NCBI GenBank assembly: GCA_965658445.1
Contig: CBFHSF010000011.1
Span: forward strand, 33,794-97,793
Direction: 5' to 3'
Source: CBFHSF01 sp965658445
Lineage (GTDB): Bacteria > Bacteroidota > Bacteroidia > Flavobacteriales > Schleiferiaceae
Length of the DNA stretch: 64,000 bases
Shown here piece by piece: positions 30,843 to 39,912 of this stretch. The notes under the pieces are model-generated. The model searched no databases and was not told the DNA's origin. It saw only the letters and a program-made list of their open reading frames with translations. A program made the position numbers and the translations under genes. Within the stretch, counting starts at the first letter, position 1, and every line of letters starts with the position of its first letter.

Positions 30843-33434
30843 CTACTCACCCATATTCCTAAAGACCAGTCGGTCTTCAAAACTATCAATGAGGATTACA
30901 GAGTCCGGTTGAACATCTCCGGCGATGATGGCCTTGGAGAGTTCATTGAGGATTTCTCTTTGAATCACTCGCTTAACTGGGCGAGCACCAAATTGAGGAT
31001 CGTATCCTTTTTTAGCAATATGTGCGATGGCTTCTGGTGTCGCGTCAATCGAAATTTCTTTTTTGTTGAGCATTTTGCTCAATTGATGTATCTGAAGCGA
31101 TACGATATCTGCAACCTCCTCCTCTGTAAGCGGAGTGAACATGATAATCTCATCAATTCGGTTTAAAAATTCAGGTCTAACCGTTTGCTTGAGCAATCCC
31201 AAAACTTCAGTTTTGGCCAATTCTGTAGCCGCGTGAATTTCTTCCTTCTTGATATCATTGAATCGCTCCTGTATTATATTGGATCCCATGTTAGAGGTCA
31301 TGATGATAATGGTGTTCTTAAAGTTCACCGTGCGACCTTTGTTATCCGTTAAGCGACCTTCGTCCAATACCTGCAACAAGGTGTTGAAGGTGTCGGGGTG
31401 GGCCTTTTCAATTTCATCCAGTAAAACCACAGAGTAGGGGCGACGTCTTACCGCTTCTGTCAATTGTCCACCTTCATCGTATCCCACGTATCCCGGAGGT
31501 GCACCAATCAAACGAGAAACGGAATGTCTCTCCTGGTATTCACTCATGTCTATTCGCGTCAAGGCCGCCTCGTCATTAAAGAGGAACTCTGCTAAAGTCT
31601 TAGCCAATTCGGTTTTTCCGACCCCTGTTGTTCCCAAGAAGATAAAACTCCCAATGGGCTTACTCTCGTCGGCAAGACCTGCACGTGAGCGTCTAATGGC
31701 GTCAGAAACCGCCTGAATGGCTTCGTACTGGCCAATGACTCTTTTGTGAAGCTCGTCCTCCAAGCGCAAGAGCTTTTCTCTCTCGCTTTCTAGCATTCGA
31801 TGTATGGGAATTCCCGTCCAGCGAGAAATCACCTCGGCAATGTCCTCAGAAGTCACCTCTTCCTTAATGAGGGGAGAGGCCATGTTTTGGAGTTGAGCTT
31901 CGGCTTGTGCCAATTCTTCCTCCACTTCCTTAACCCTGCCATATCGAATCTCGGCAACGCGTCCGTAATCTCCGGAGCGCTCTGCTTTTTCGGCTTCAAA
32001 TTTCAAGGCATCCATTTCTTCCTTGGCAGATTGAATGCTTTCTACCACGTCCTTTTCAGAATTCCATTTGGCTTGAAGTTCTGATTTTTCCTCGTTGAGG
32101 TTGGCGAGTTCTTCTTTGATGACGGCCAGTTTTTTTACGTCGTCTTCTCGCTTAATGGCTTCCTGCTCAATTTCCAATTGCATGATGCGTCGGTCCAAAA
32201 CATCGATTTCTTCGGGTTTGGAATTGATCTCCATGCGTAGTTTACTGGCCGATTCATCGATGAGGTCAATGGCCTTGTCTGGCAAGAACCTGTCGGTGAT
32301 GTATCGCTGCGAGAGTTCGACGGCGGCAATGATGGCCTCGTCCTTAATTCTAACCTTGTGGTGCGTTTCGTATTTCTCCTTAATCCCTCTGAGAATGGAA
32401 ATGGAAGATTCCGTATCGGGCTCCTCTACAAAGACCTTCTGGAAACGGCGCTCTAAGGCCTTGTCCTTTTCAAAGTACTTCTGGTATTCATCCAAGGTAG
32501 TCGCTCCAATGGCGCGTAGTTCTCCACGTGCCAATGCAGGCTTGAGGATGTTGGCCGCGTCCATGGCACCGTCGCTTTTCCCGGCACCTACTAGCGTGTG
32601 GATTTCATCGATAAACAAAACGATTTCACCGTCAGAAGAGATGACTTCCTTTACAACGGATTTGAGTCTTTCCTCAAACTCTCCCTTGTATTTGGCTCCC
32701 GCAATTAGGGATCCCATATCCAAAGAGAAAATCACCTTGTTCTTTAAGTTTTCGGGCACGTCCCCTTGAATGATTCGGTGCGCAAGACCTTCGGCAATAG
32801 CCGTTTTACCTACACCGGGTTCCCCCACAAGAATGGGGTTGTTTTTGGTGCGACGAGAAAGAATTTGCAATATGCGACGGATTTCTTCATCGCGGCCAAT
32901 GACGGGGTCTAGCTTGCCAGAACTCGCCAATTCGTTGAGGTTCTTGGCGTATTTGGATAGGGAATTATAGGTGTCTTCCGCGCTTTGTGAAGTCACTTTT
33001 TCTCCTTTGCGTAGTTCTTCAATGGCTTTTTCTACTTGCTTTACGCTGAAACCAGCGTCCTTTAGCATTTGCCCTGCTACACCAGATGCTTCCAAAATTC
33101 CCAAAAAGATATGTTCAATGGAGGTGAATTCGTCACCGTTCTTTTGAGCGTATTTCTGGGCCTTAGTCAAGGCATCGTTGGCTGAGCGACCCAATTGAAT
33201 GTGTGCGCTTGAAATAGAAGGCTGGCTATCAATAGAGGCATCCAACCCCGCAGAAAAGGATTCCAAGTTGATTCCTGATTTATTAAAGAGGAAGGGTATA
33301 ACGTTTTCGTCTACTTCAAACACGGCTTTGAGCAGGTGAGTAGACTCAATGGCATTGTGCTCATGTGCGCTAGCAATAACTTGTGCTTGCTGAATGGCTT
33401 CTTGCCCTTTGATTGTGAATGAATTTATGTTCAT
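30843..33434 (-). CDS. clpB: ATP-dependent chaperone ClpB
   Basis: An 863-residue Hsp100 disaggregase that works with DnaK. It has the N-terminal Clp_N double repeat (residues 1-150), AAA1 with GEPGVGKT and LFIDEIHTLVGAG, the long coiled-coil middle domain (about 400-530, EVDVLDRRIMQLEIEQEA type), and AAA2 with GTTGVGKT and LLDEIEKAHPD, ending with the C-terminal D2 small domain. The ATG at 33434 (MNINSFTIKGQEAIQQA) is the family start; the open frame reaches 32 codons further upstream without family similarity. There is no CIRCE element; a direct repeat lies just before the gene. Confidence 0.97.
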   Translation of the reverse strand: MNINSFTIKGQEAIQQAQVIASAHEHNAIESTHLLKAVFEVDENVIPFLFNKSGINLESFSAGLDASIDSQPSISSAHIQLGRSANDALTKAQKYAQKNGDEFTSIEHIFLGILEASGVAGQMLKDAGFSVKQVEKAIEELRKGEKVTSQSAEDTYNSLSKYAKNLNELASSGKLDPVIGRDEEIRRILQILSRRTKNNPILVGEPGVGKTAIAEGLAHRIIQGDVPENLKNKVIFSLDMGSLIAGAKYKGEFEERLKSVVKEVISSDGEIVLFIDEIHTLVGAGKSDGAMDAANILKPALARGELRAIGATTLDEYQKYFEKDKALERRFQKVFVEEPDTESSISILRGIKEKYETHHKVRIKDEAIIAAVELSQRYITDRFLPDKAIDLIDESASKLRMEINSKPEEIDVLDRRIMQLEIEQEAIKREDDVKKLAVIKEELANLNEEKSELQAKWNSEKDVVESIQSAKEEMDALKFEAEKAERSGDYGRVAEIRYGRVKEVEEELAQAEAQLQNMASPLIKEEVTSEDIAEVISRWTGIPIHRMLESEREKLLRLEDELHKRVIGQYEAIQAVSDAIRRSRAGLADESKPIGSFIFLGTTGVGKTELAKTLAEFLFNDEAALTRIDMSEYQERHSVSRLIGAPPGYVGYDEGGQLTEAVRRRPYSVVLLDEIEKAHPDTFNTLLQVLDEGRLTDNKGRTVNFKNTIIIMTSNMGSNIIQERFNDIKKEEIHAATELAKTEVLGLLKQTVRPEFLNRIDEIIMFTPLTEEEVADIVSLQIHQLSKMLNKKEISIDATPEAIAHIAKKGYDPQFGARPVKRVIQREILNELSKAIIAGDVQPDSVILIDSFEDRLVFRNMGE

Positions 33435-33448
33435 GGTTTTGTATATAC

Positions 33449-33474
33449 TTGTATTGTGAGTAGTTGTATTGTGA
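33449..33474 (-). promoter_or_regulatory. Direct repeat upstream of clpB
   Basis: TTGTATTGTGA occurs twice, 15 bp apart (33449-33459 and 33464-33474; TCACAATACAA on the clpB strand), 15-40 bp before the clpB ATG. The spacing could suit a regulator binding in tandem or could be a chance duplication. No TAnnTTTG box was found for clpB. Confidence 0.35.
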
Positions 33475-33682
33475 AAACTTTGGAGTATTTCAATTAACGT
33501 TCGGTCTGTGTTTATCAATTTCCAATCCAATGGGTTTTTGCTGTCAAAAGGTTAGTAGAGGTAAGTATTTGACTAACAATTCGTCAGGAGTTTTTGAATT
33601 TTGATGACAAAATTTCCGGAAAAACATTTGGTACAGGCATTGCTTACTAGACATTGAATCTCACATGATTCAGATATAAACA

Positions 33683-34282
33683 ATGAAAAAATTAATTGAA
33701 CAAGCTCTTGAGTCCTCTTTTGATTACTCGGGCTACAGAAAACACATTGACGAATTGTACGACCGTGGAGAAACCACCAGTGGCGATACCTCAGACGCCA
33801 TGCTCCACTACACCGATCTCAACCGATCGCGCATGAACAAATGGGATAAGCGTTACCATCCTTCAGACGAGGTAATAAACGCCGTAAAGTCCCTAGATAC
33901 TCCAGAAATCTGGTTGGTCCTCACCGAAGGTTGGTGTGGAGACGCCGCTCAGAGTTTGCCCTTGTTAGTAAAGATGGCGGAAGCCAATGACAATATTCAA
34001 ATCAAGATGGCCCTAAGGGATCAAAACACGGATCTAATGGATCATTTTTTGACCAATGGGGGAAGAGCCATTCCCAAGCTAATTCGCATTAACGCGGAAA
34101 CTCTAGAAGTCATCAATGACTGGGGCGCCCGTCCTGCCATTGCGCAAGAGATGGTCGTGAGTGCCAAAGCAGCCGGCCAAGACTATGCAACTCCACTACA
34201 CCTTTGGTACGCCAAGAACAAGGGGGCAGAAATGGAAAGAGAAATGGTAGAACTACTCCTAGGAGTGGGTTCAGAAGCGTAA
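33683..34282 (+). CDS. Thioredoxin-fold protein with WCGDA active site
   Basis: A 199-residue cytoplasmic protein. The central part reads WLVLTEGWCGDAAQSLPLL, a thioredoxin-like fold whose usual WCGPC is replaced by WCGDA, leaving a single cysteine; AIPKLIRIN supplies the cis-proline loop. It therefore cannot act as a simple dithiol reductase. Similar single-cysteine proteins are widespread in Bacteroidota without an assigned role. It is divergent from clpB (248 bp between them), which could mean shared stress control, an inference only. Confidence 0.85.
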   Translation: MKKLIEQALESSFDYSGYRKHIDELYDRGETTSGDTSDAMLHYTDLNRSRMNKWDKRYHPSDEVINAVKSLDTPEIWLVLTEGWCGDAAQSLPLLVKMAEANDNIQIKMALRDQNTDLMDHFLTNGGRAIPKLIRINAETLEVINDWGARPAIAQEMVVSAKAAGQDYATPLHLWYAKNKGAEMEREMVELLLGVGSEA

Positions 34283-34320
34283 ATTTTAGATTGGATTTAC
34301 CAGCCTAGATTTTGTGGCTT

Positions 34321-34560
34321 TTACTTTTTATGAGCGGCCTGTAATGTGCCGTACATCTCATTAAAATGCGTGTAAACGGAGTCAAAGAAGTTGGATTCCG
34401 CCAAGTGGTTCTTGAGTTCTCCAAAATCTGAATGGACTTCCTTGGAAAACTTGTAACCCTGCTTCATGGGGCCCGCTTCAAATTCTACATAGAAATAGCG
34501 CTCTGTTGTGTAGTAAGATATCTTGTATCTCTTGTCTTGATGGCTTTCTACAATTCTCAT
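34321..34560 (-). CDS. Small protein, function unknown
   Basis: A 79-residue soluble protein with an aromatic beta-rich centre (YKISYYTTERYFYVEFEAG) followed by a helix. I do not recognise the family; the beta-hairpin rich in Tyr/Phe with interspersed basic residues could be a nucleic-acid-binding or small beta fold, without proof. It is 27 bp downstream of the TonB receptor gene on the same strand and converges on the thioredoxin-fold gene. Codon use and a proper ATG support it as real. Confidence 0.65.
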   Translation of the reverse strand: MRIVESHQDKRYKISYYTTERYFYVEFEAGPMKQGYKFSKEVHSDFGELKNHLAESNFFDSVYTHFNEMYGTLQAAHKK

Positions 34561-34587
34561 GATAGCAGTATTCTATTGCTCGTAAAT

Positions 34588-37029
34588 TTACAGCGCAAAG
34601 CGCAATTTTACATTTACCAATCGGGAGGTCAAGAAGTTGGGAACAGCGTATTGGCCTCCTTGATTGTCTTTTACCCAGAGGTAGCTGGCTACGTTTTGAT
34701 TGTCTAGCAAGTTGAAGACTTCAAGGGACAACCAAACCGATTTAAAGGCTCCAAACATCCCAAAGACTCCTTTGTCTTTGCCTTCTTCCTTCAGAATTTT
34801 TATAAATCCAATATCCACCCTTTGGTAGGGGGGAGCTCTGAAGTTGTACTGGGATCTGTCCGCTCCCGGAGGTCCAAAGGGAAATCCACCCGTTACGGTC
34901 AAGGTCAAGCTCACCCTAAAGGTGGGGTCCTTGGGTAGGTGGTCTTGAAAGAAAATATTGAAGTTGTATCGGTTGTCTGTAGGACGAGGTAACAACCCGG
35001 CGTTGTCCGTAGAGAGGTCCTCCATAACGCGGTACAGACTAAAACTCATCCAACTTTCGGTTCCCTTCACAAATTCTCCGTTGACCCTAAAGTCGATACC
35101 ACTGGCAAAACCATCTGCCGTATTGGTGGCTGCATAGCGAAGCCTTACGTTGTCGAGTTCGTAGGGAATGAGGTAGTTTAGGTCCTTGTAGTATACTTCG
35201 GTTACCCATTTAAAGGGGCGGTCCCATGCCTTAAATTCATAGTCAGAACCCAGCACCAAGTGAATGGCTTCTTGGGCTCTAATGTCTGGATTTACCGATC
35301 CCGAAATATCGCGCATTTCACGATAGAAGGGTGGCTGGTGATAATATCCTCCGGCTGCTTTAAATACCCAATTGTATTTCCAGTCCGGCTTCCAACTAAT
35401 GCTAGCTCGTGGGCTGATGGTCGTTTGATTGTTGAAGGACCAATAATGGCTTCGCAAACCGGCTTTTACCTTCCAGTCACCTTTGGCCTTCCAAGTTCTG
35501 ATGTATTCTAAATAGCCCATCAGGCGGTTTGAAGCCACGGAAACCCTGGAGTCATACGAAGAAAAAAGAGGCAGACCTTCTGCGTACTGTCTTATGGTAT
35601 CTCCGGTATTGGGGTCAAAGGAAACGCTCGTTGGAGTGTGGGGAATGGAATATCCTGCGCTGTCTATGCGCTCCCATTCCTTGTATCTATCGATGATGTC
35701 GTCCCTCTGGTATTTAAGTCCCCAAAGCCACGTCTCGTCTTTATCGCCATAAACTCCCTTGTGGTCTGCCGTAAAAATGATGGCGTCTAGGTTGTTTCTC
35801 GCAAAATCCTGAAATCCTCCCACACCACGTAAAAACTTAACTTCTCCAAAATCATCACTTCCCAAGTCATTGTCCAATTCTCCCAGTCGGTACAAGCCTA
35901 TGACGTCAAAGTACTCTTGCTCTTGGGTTTGGAATACAGAGGTGTTGAATTGAAGGCGAAGGTTGTCTGAAACCTTGTTTTCTGCTCCTAATGCCGCAAA
36001 TCGGGTTTGGTAGGCATAGTTTTCTTGTCCGTCAAAGAATACGTTGAGTCGCAAAGCTTCTTGAACCGTACCGAAGTTGGTCTGTCTCGATTCAGGGACT
36101 ACTTGGTAGCGGTTGGACGAAAGGTTTCCCAAAAAGAATACTCTCCACTCATCGGTAATGTCATAGGTGATGTAGGCCTGTCCATCGAAGAAACGGGGTC
36201 TAAAGTCTGCTTCGGTATCTGTAGAATTTAGGAGAATGGTATTGGTGCGGTATCGCACAGAACCAATCATGGCCAATCGGTCTTTAAAGGCAGTTCCTTC
36301 TGCGGTTAATGATCCTCCGAGTAAACTGGCCTCTCCGCGAACACCAAAGCTCTCGGGCTTGCGGTAGGTGATGTCTAGGACAGAGGACATTTTGTCGCCG
36401 TACTGAGCTTCAAATCCACCCGCAGAGAAATAGATGTTTCCGACCATATCGGGATTGACAAAGCTCAAACCCTCTTGCTGTCCCGCGCGAACGAGGAAGG
36501 GTCTGTACACTTCAATTCCGTTGACATATACAAGGTTTTCATCAAAGTTTCCTCCGCGTACCGAGTATTGAGAACTGAATTCATTATTGGAAACCACTCC
36601 TTGAAGGGTCTTTACCAAACCCTCTACACCGGCCGTAGGACCCGCAGAAAACTCCAAGTTTTTGGGGTCTAGGTCAATCTTGTCTTCTAAGCGTTCACGA
36701 TAGTCTACCAGGTCGATGGCGTCCAGGACGTTGTCGTCGTTTTGGAGGGTTACGTTGAGTATTTTGACCTCGTCCGGTTGGGCTTTCCATTCTGTAGTAT
36801 CCGGCGCGTATCCAATTCGTGAAAATACAATTCGGTAGGTGCCAGGAGCAGGAACTACGATGTTGAACGTTCCGTTGCTTTGGGTTTGGACGTAGTCTTT
36901 TCCCACCACCACAAAGACCTCTTCCAGTGGATTGGACTTAGTATCCCTAACCACACCTCTGAGTGTGGCCTCTTGAGCCCAAACAGAGCTTCCCAGAAAT
37001 AGGCCAATAAGGAGAAAGAGGTATCTCAT
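34588..37029 (-). CDS. TonB-dependent outer-membrane receptor with CarboxypepD_reg domain
   Basis: An 813-residue outer-membrane transporter. Signal peptide 1-18 (WAQ), then an N-terminal carboxypeptidase-regulatory-like beta domain (about 20-105, LRGVVRDTKSNPLEEVFV), a plug domain (about 110-230, AGVEGLVKTLQGVVSNNEFS and YSVRGGNFDENLVYVNGIE) and a 22-strand-type barrel ending in LRFAL with a C-terminal hydrophobic residue. This is the usual Bacteroidota type for siderophores or oligomers; the substrate is not deducible and no SusD partner is adjacent. It follows a CarboxypepD_reg protein gene by 5 bp, so the two are one operon. Confidence 0.93.
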   Translation of the reverse strand: MRYLFLLIGLFLGSSVWAQEATLRGVVRDTKSNPLEEVFVVVGKDYVQTQSNGTFNIVVPAPGTYRIVFSRIGYAPDTTEWKAQPDEVKILNVTLQNDDNVLDAIDLVDYRERLEDKIDLDPKNLEFSAGPTAGVEGLVKTLQGVVSNNEFSSQYSVRGGNFDENLVYVNGIEVYRPFLVRAGQQEGLSFVNPDMVGNIYFSAGGFEAQYGDKMSSVLDITYRKPESFGVRGEASLLGGSLTAEGTAFKDRLAMIGSVRYRTNTILLNSTDTEADFRPRFFDGQAYITYDITDEWRVFFLGNLSSNRYQVVPESRQTNFGTVQEALRLNVFFDGQENYAYQTRFAALGAENKVSDNLRLQFNTSVFQTQEQEYFDVIGLYRLGELDNDLGSDDFGEVKFLRGVGGFQDFARNNLDAIIFTADHKGVYGDKDETWLWGLKYQRDDIIDRYKEWERIDSAGYSIPHTPTSVSFDPNTGDTIRQYAEGLPLFSSYDSRVSVASNRLMGYLEYIRTWKAKGDWKVKAGLRSHYWSFNNQTTISPRASISWKPDWKYNWVFKAAGGYYHQPPFYREMRDISGSVNPDIRAQEAIHLVLGSDYEFKAWDRPFKWVTEVYYKDLNYLIPYELDNVRLRYAATNTADGFASGIDFRVNGEFVKGTESWMSFSLYRVMEDLSTDNAGLLPRPTDNRYNFNIFFQDHLPKDPTFRVSLTLTVTGGFPFGPPGADRSQYNFRAPPYQRVDIGFIKILKEEGKDKGVFGMFGAFKSVWLSLEVFNLLDNQNVASYLWVKDNQGGQYAVPNFLTSRLVNVKLRFAL

Positions 37030-37034
37030 GTTTT

Positions 37035-37676
37035 TTAAAAGTCGCCTCGCTTAAGCGCTTGGAAAAATTCTGCCCAAGCAAAGGGGTTGGACAGGGCGCC
37101 AATCACGGCAGCACCCCCATCGGTACCGTAATAACGTCCTTGGTTGTAAAGCTGTTGTGTTTGGTATTTAATCATGAAGTTTTGAATCTCCGATGCGGAG
37201 TATCCCATGGCCATAGCGCGTTCCTTTAGAGCAGCAATGGCCAAGTTTCTCTGGGCGATGTCGTATTCTGTGGTTTCCAGCTTCATGGCTAGGAATTCCT
37301 CTTTAAATCTCTCAGGCGATGGCCAGGGATATAAGGTTACTTCCTGTAGCATGGTGGTATCTCTCTCTAGGGGTACCAAACTCAAATACGTTTCTTGATC
37401 CAGCGTATCCGGAACCCAGAGGAAGGTGGTTTTAAAACCTACACAGGTAATGATAATGGTATCATTAGGTACGGCGGCAAACGAAAAGAAACCTTCCTCA
37501 TCAGAAATGGTCACCTGACTTCTTTTGGGAATGGTCAAGTGAGCATACGGAATAAAGTTTTTCTGGGCGTCTTTGGTGACCACCACTCCAGTAATTTCTA
37601 CTACCGTATCCTGAGTCTCTTGTGCAGAGGTTGAGAAGGCAAGTAGAAGTGAGAATATGAATAGAATTTTCTTCAT
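37035..37676 (-). CDS. Exported CarboxypepD_reg-like domain protein
   Basis: A 213-residue protein with signal peptide (MKKILFIFSLLLAFSTSAQ). The first half is a carboxypeptidase-regulatory-like beta sandwich (VEITGVVVTKDAQKNFIPYA to DTIIITCVGFKTT), as in the N-terminal part of TonB receptors. The second half is helical and charged with MKLETTEYDIAQRNLAIAAL and a C-terminal FFQALKRGDF. Stand-alone proteins of this plan usually accompany TonB receptors in this phylum. The receptor gene follows after 5 bp, supporting a joint envelope role, otherwise unknown. Confidence 0.85.
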   Translation of the reverse strand: MKKILFIFSLLLAFSTSAQETQDTVVEITGVVVTKDAQKNFIPYAHLTIPKRSQVTISDEEGFFSFAAVPNDTIIITCVGFKTTFLWVPDTLDQETYLSLVPLERDTTMLQEVTLYPWPSPERFKEEFLAMKLETTEYDIAQRNLAIAALKERAMAMGYSASEIQNFMIKYQTQQLYNQGRYYGTDGGAAVIGALSNPFAWAEFFQALKRGDF

Positions 37677-37695
37677 AAAACTAGCGTATCTGACA

Positions 37696-37703
37696 CAAAG
37701 GTA
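37696..37703 (-). promoter_or_regulatory. -7 box for the TonB-receptor operon
   Basis: TACCTTTG on the minus strand, a full TAnnTTTG match 20 bp before the ATG at 37676. Confidence 0.5.
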
Positions 37704-37771
37704 TGTGATTAATTGAAACGATATGTGAAAACCTTTTCTTCGGAATATCCATAAAAACTATTGGGTCAAAT

Positions 37772-39475
37772 CTATTTTGTAATACTAAGTTGAATGACCA
37801 CGCTGCTTTGGTTACCTACTTCGTCTTCTACCTCTAAACTCAGCATTTGCGTCCCCAAAGGGGCATCGGCGGGAAGAGTGTGGGTTAAAAGTCCAGATTT
37901 GTAGTCGTACTCAAAGAGAATCCACTTTCCGTTTAGTTTTCCCTTAAACGAGGAAATCCCCGAGGTGTTGTCCGCTACAAAAAACTGTACGCGTTGACCA
38001 CGCTTTCGGGTCGATCCATTTTGTAGTTTGAGAGGTTTTATGCGAGGAGCAATGCTGTCATAGGCAAGAGAAAATACACCAAAGGTCCTGGATCGCGCGG
38101 TGACCACTCCTTTTTTATTGTGCTTGGCGCCTTCAAAAACCCATTTTTTTCCCGACTTGGAAACCACCACCAGCTTTTCTGGATGGGGCGCATCGGAAGA
38201 ATAGGGAAGTTCTACCGTGAAGTATTTTTGGGAAGGTATTTCTGTGGTGCCAATGGTGTACGCTGGCCCAATAAGCCCTTTCGTGGAATCAATTTCAAAT
38301 GGCAAAAACCGAGACTGATAAAGAGATCTCGCCGGAATGGTCAGAGAAAAATCGCCTTCTGTATGGGTGAATTTGCGCTTGTAGTTTACACTGAGTCCAG
38401 GCACAAAAGGAGCTGGCGTTCCCGGCACTTCGCCTTTGAGGACTACGTTGAGTTCTGAACGATTTCCGTAGGCATCTTCTGCGTAGAAAACGATGTTCTT
38501 AGATTGACCAGGAGAAATCTCTACGGTGCCATTTCCATCCAAATGGGAATACATGCTCAAGTCATTTCCTGGCAATAAAAACGTTCTATGCGTCAATCTT
38601 CTGCAACATGCCTTTAGGCGGTAATCCATGTGGGCGTTGATAAATCGCGTTTCCGCGAAAGCAAATGTCTTCGCCTCAAAAACAAAGGTAGTGTCTCCGT
38701 CTACGACTTGAGTTAAGGAGTAAATTCCATTTCGATTGTTGGCTTTGTCCAAACGGTCTATGACGCCAATAGCGAAGCCCACTTTTCCAAATCCTGAGAG
38801 ATGAGAAACCTTGAGTTTGTATTGGCTGCCTGATCGGGTGACTTTGTAATCTATGGGAACTCCCTTTCCAGAAACGGTTGACTTTTTGCCTACGGGATCT
38901 ATACGGAAGGAAAAGAACTCGGGAGCTCTTTGGTCAGAGACGTCAAAGGAAAAGAGTAGGGGGTTGATGGGTTTCTCGGTTCGGGTATCTCTGATTTCAA
39001 AGTGGAGGTGAGGACCGCCGGATCCTCCAGAATTTCCAGAAAGGGCAACGACTTGACCTCTTTCAACCCTCAGTTCTCCTGGTTTCGGAAAGATTTCCAC
39101 GGCAAAAGACTCTCTTTCATATTGAATGGAATCCACGTAGGATTCTATAGAGGAACTGTATCTCTGAAGGTGTGCGTAAACGGTGGTGTATCCGTTGGGA
39201 TGGGTGATGTATAATGCCTTACCATAGCCATACGGAGAAACCTTAATTCTCGAAACATAGCCGCTTTCGGCTGCTAAAACTCTCTTTCCTTCGGATCCGC
39301 CCGTTTTGATATCTATCCCTGCGTGAAAGTGATTGGACCGCAATTCTCCGAAGGTTCCCGACAAAATAAGAGGAATGTCCAATGGAGATTGGAAATTGAC
39401 CTTTTTGTCTCCCTTGGGCTGTCCAAAGCCAACTAAAGGGATGATAAAGAGGAGAGTCCAAATGGCGTTTCGCAT
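37772..39475 (-). CDS. M23-family (LytM) metallopeptidase
   Basis: A 567-residue exported peptidoglycan endopeptidase or EnvC-like activator. Signal peptide 1-18 (GFGQ). The LytM domain lies at about residues 35-175, with zinc ligands in SNHFHAGIDI (H and D) and GPHLHFEIR (HxH), so it should be catalytic. The remaining 390 residues are beta-rich repeats with Ig-like features (VSGKGVPIDYKVTRSGSQYK, AEDAYGNRSELNVVLKGE), of unknown function. It is separated from the TonB operon by 95 bp and faces away from the zapA gene pair. Confidence 0.93.
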   Translation of the reverse strand: MRNAIWTLLFIIPLVGFGQPKGDKKVNFQSPLDIPLILSGTFGELRSNHFHAGIDIKTGGSEGKRVLAAESGYVSRIKVSPYGYGKALYITHPNGYTTVYAHLQRYSSSIESYVDSIQYERESFAVEIFPKPGELRVERGQVVALSGNSGGSGGPHLHFEIRDTRTEKPINPLLFSFDVSDQRAPEFFSFRIDPVGKKSTVSGKGVPIDYKVTRSGSQYKLKVSHLSGFGKVGFAIGVIDRLDKANNRNGIYSLTQVVDGDTTFVFEAKTFAFAETRFINAHMDYRLKACCRRLTHRTFLLPGNDLSMYSHLDGNGTVEISPGQSKNIVFYAEDAYGNRSELNVVLKGEVPGTPAPFVPGLSVNYKRKFTHTEGDFSLTIPARSLYQSRFLPFEIDSTKGLIGPAYTIGTTEIPSQKYFTVELPYSSDAPHPEKLVVVSKSGKKWVFEGAKHNKKGVVTARSRTFGVFSLAYDSIAPRIKPLKLQNGSTRKRGQRVQFFVADNTSGISSFKGKLNGKWILFEYDYKSGLLTHTLPADAPLGTQMLSLEVEDEVGNQSSVVIQLSITK

Positions 39476-39568
39476 ACGTTTCGCGTAAAGGGGCTGTATT
39501 GTGTAAAAAAGATAAGGGGCTAATGTAATGATTGATGGCTTTAAAATGAATAGCTGTTAACAAAAAGC

Positions 39569-39599
39569 TTTGAGTTATCCTTTGCCATTTATACATTTG
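39569..39599 (+). promoter_or_regulatory. Bacteroidota-type promoter of the coiled-coil/zapA unit
   Basis: TTTG (39569-39572), 19 bp spacer, TACATTTG (39592-39599). Both elements and the spacing match the consensus; the next gene starts 25 bp further on. Confidence 0.75.
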
Positions 39600-39624
39600 T
39601 ATGAATTCTGAATTCAACCTTTGA

Positions 39625-39912
39625 ATGACACAGGGAGAAAATTTATCTAGTAAAGTCGTTGGAAAGGTTTCTCAATTGGTAAAGCAATATCAGGAGTTGA
39701 CTCAGGTTGTTGAGCAACAAAAAGCTGAATTGAACCAGAGAGATCGTGAGATACAGACCCTGCACGGTCAAGTAGAGGGATTGAAGGAAGAAATCAAGGC
39801 ATTGCAAGTGGGAGACGCCATCAAAGCATCTTCGGGATCCAATGAGGCCGCCCAAAAAATCAATGCCTTAGTTAGGGAAATAGATAAATGTATTGCCCTG
39901 TTAAACCAATGA
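39625..39912 (+). CDS. Small coiled-coil protein coupled to zapA
   Basis: A 95-residue protein. From about residue 12 to 60 it is a heptad coiled coil (LVKQYQELTQVVEQQKAELN, REIQTLHGQVEGLKEEIKAL), then a flexible Gly/Ser/Ala stretch and a short C-terminal helix (INALVREIDKCIALLNQ). No signal peptide or membrane segment. It overlaps zapA by 4 bp (ATGA), so the products are probably made in fixed ratio. In size and plan it resembles ZapB, the coiled-coil partner of ZapA in gammaproteobacteria, but there is no sequence proof of kinship. Confidence 0.8.
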   Translation: MTQGENLSSKVVGKVSQLVKQYQELTQVVEQQKAELNQRDREIQTLHGQVEGLKEEIKALQVGDAIKASSGSNEAAQKINALVREIDKCIALLNQ

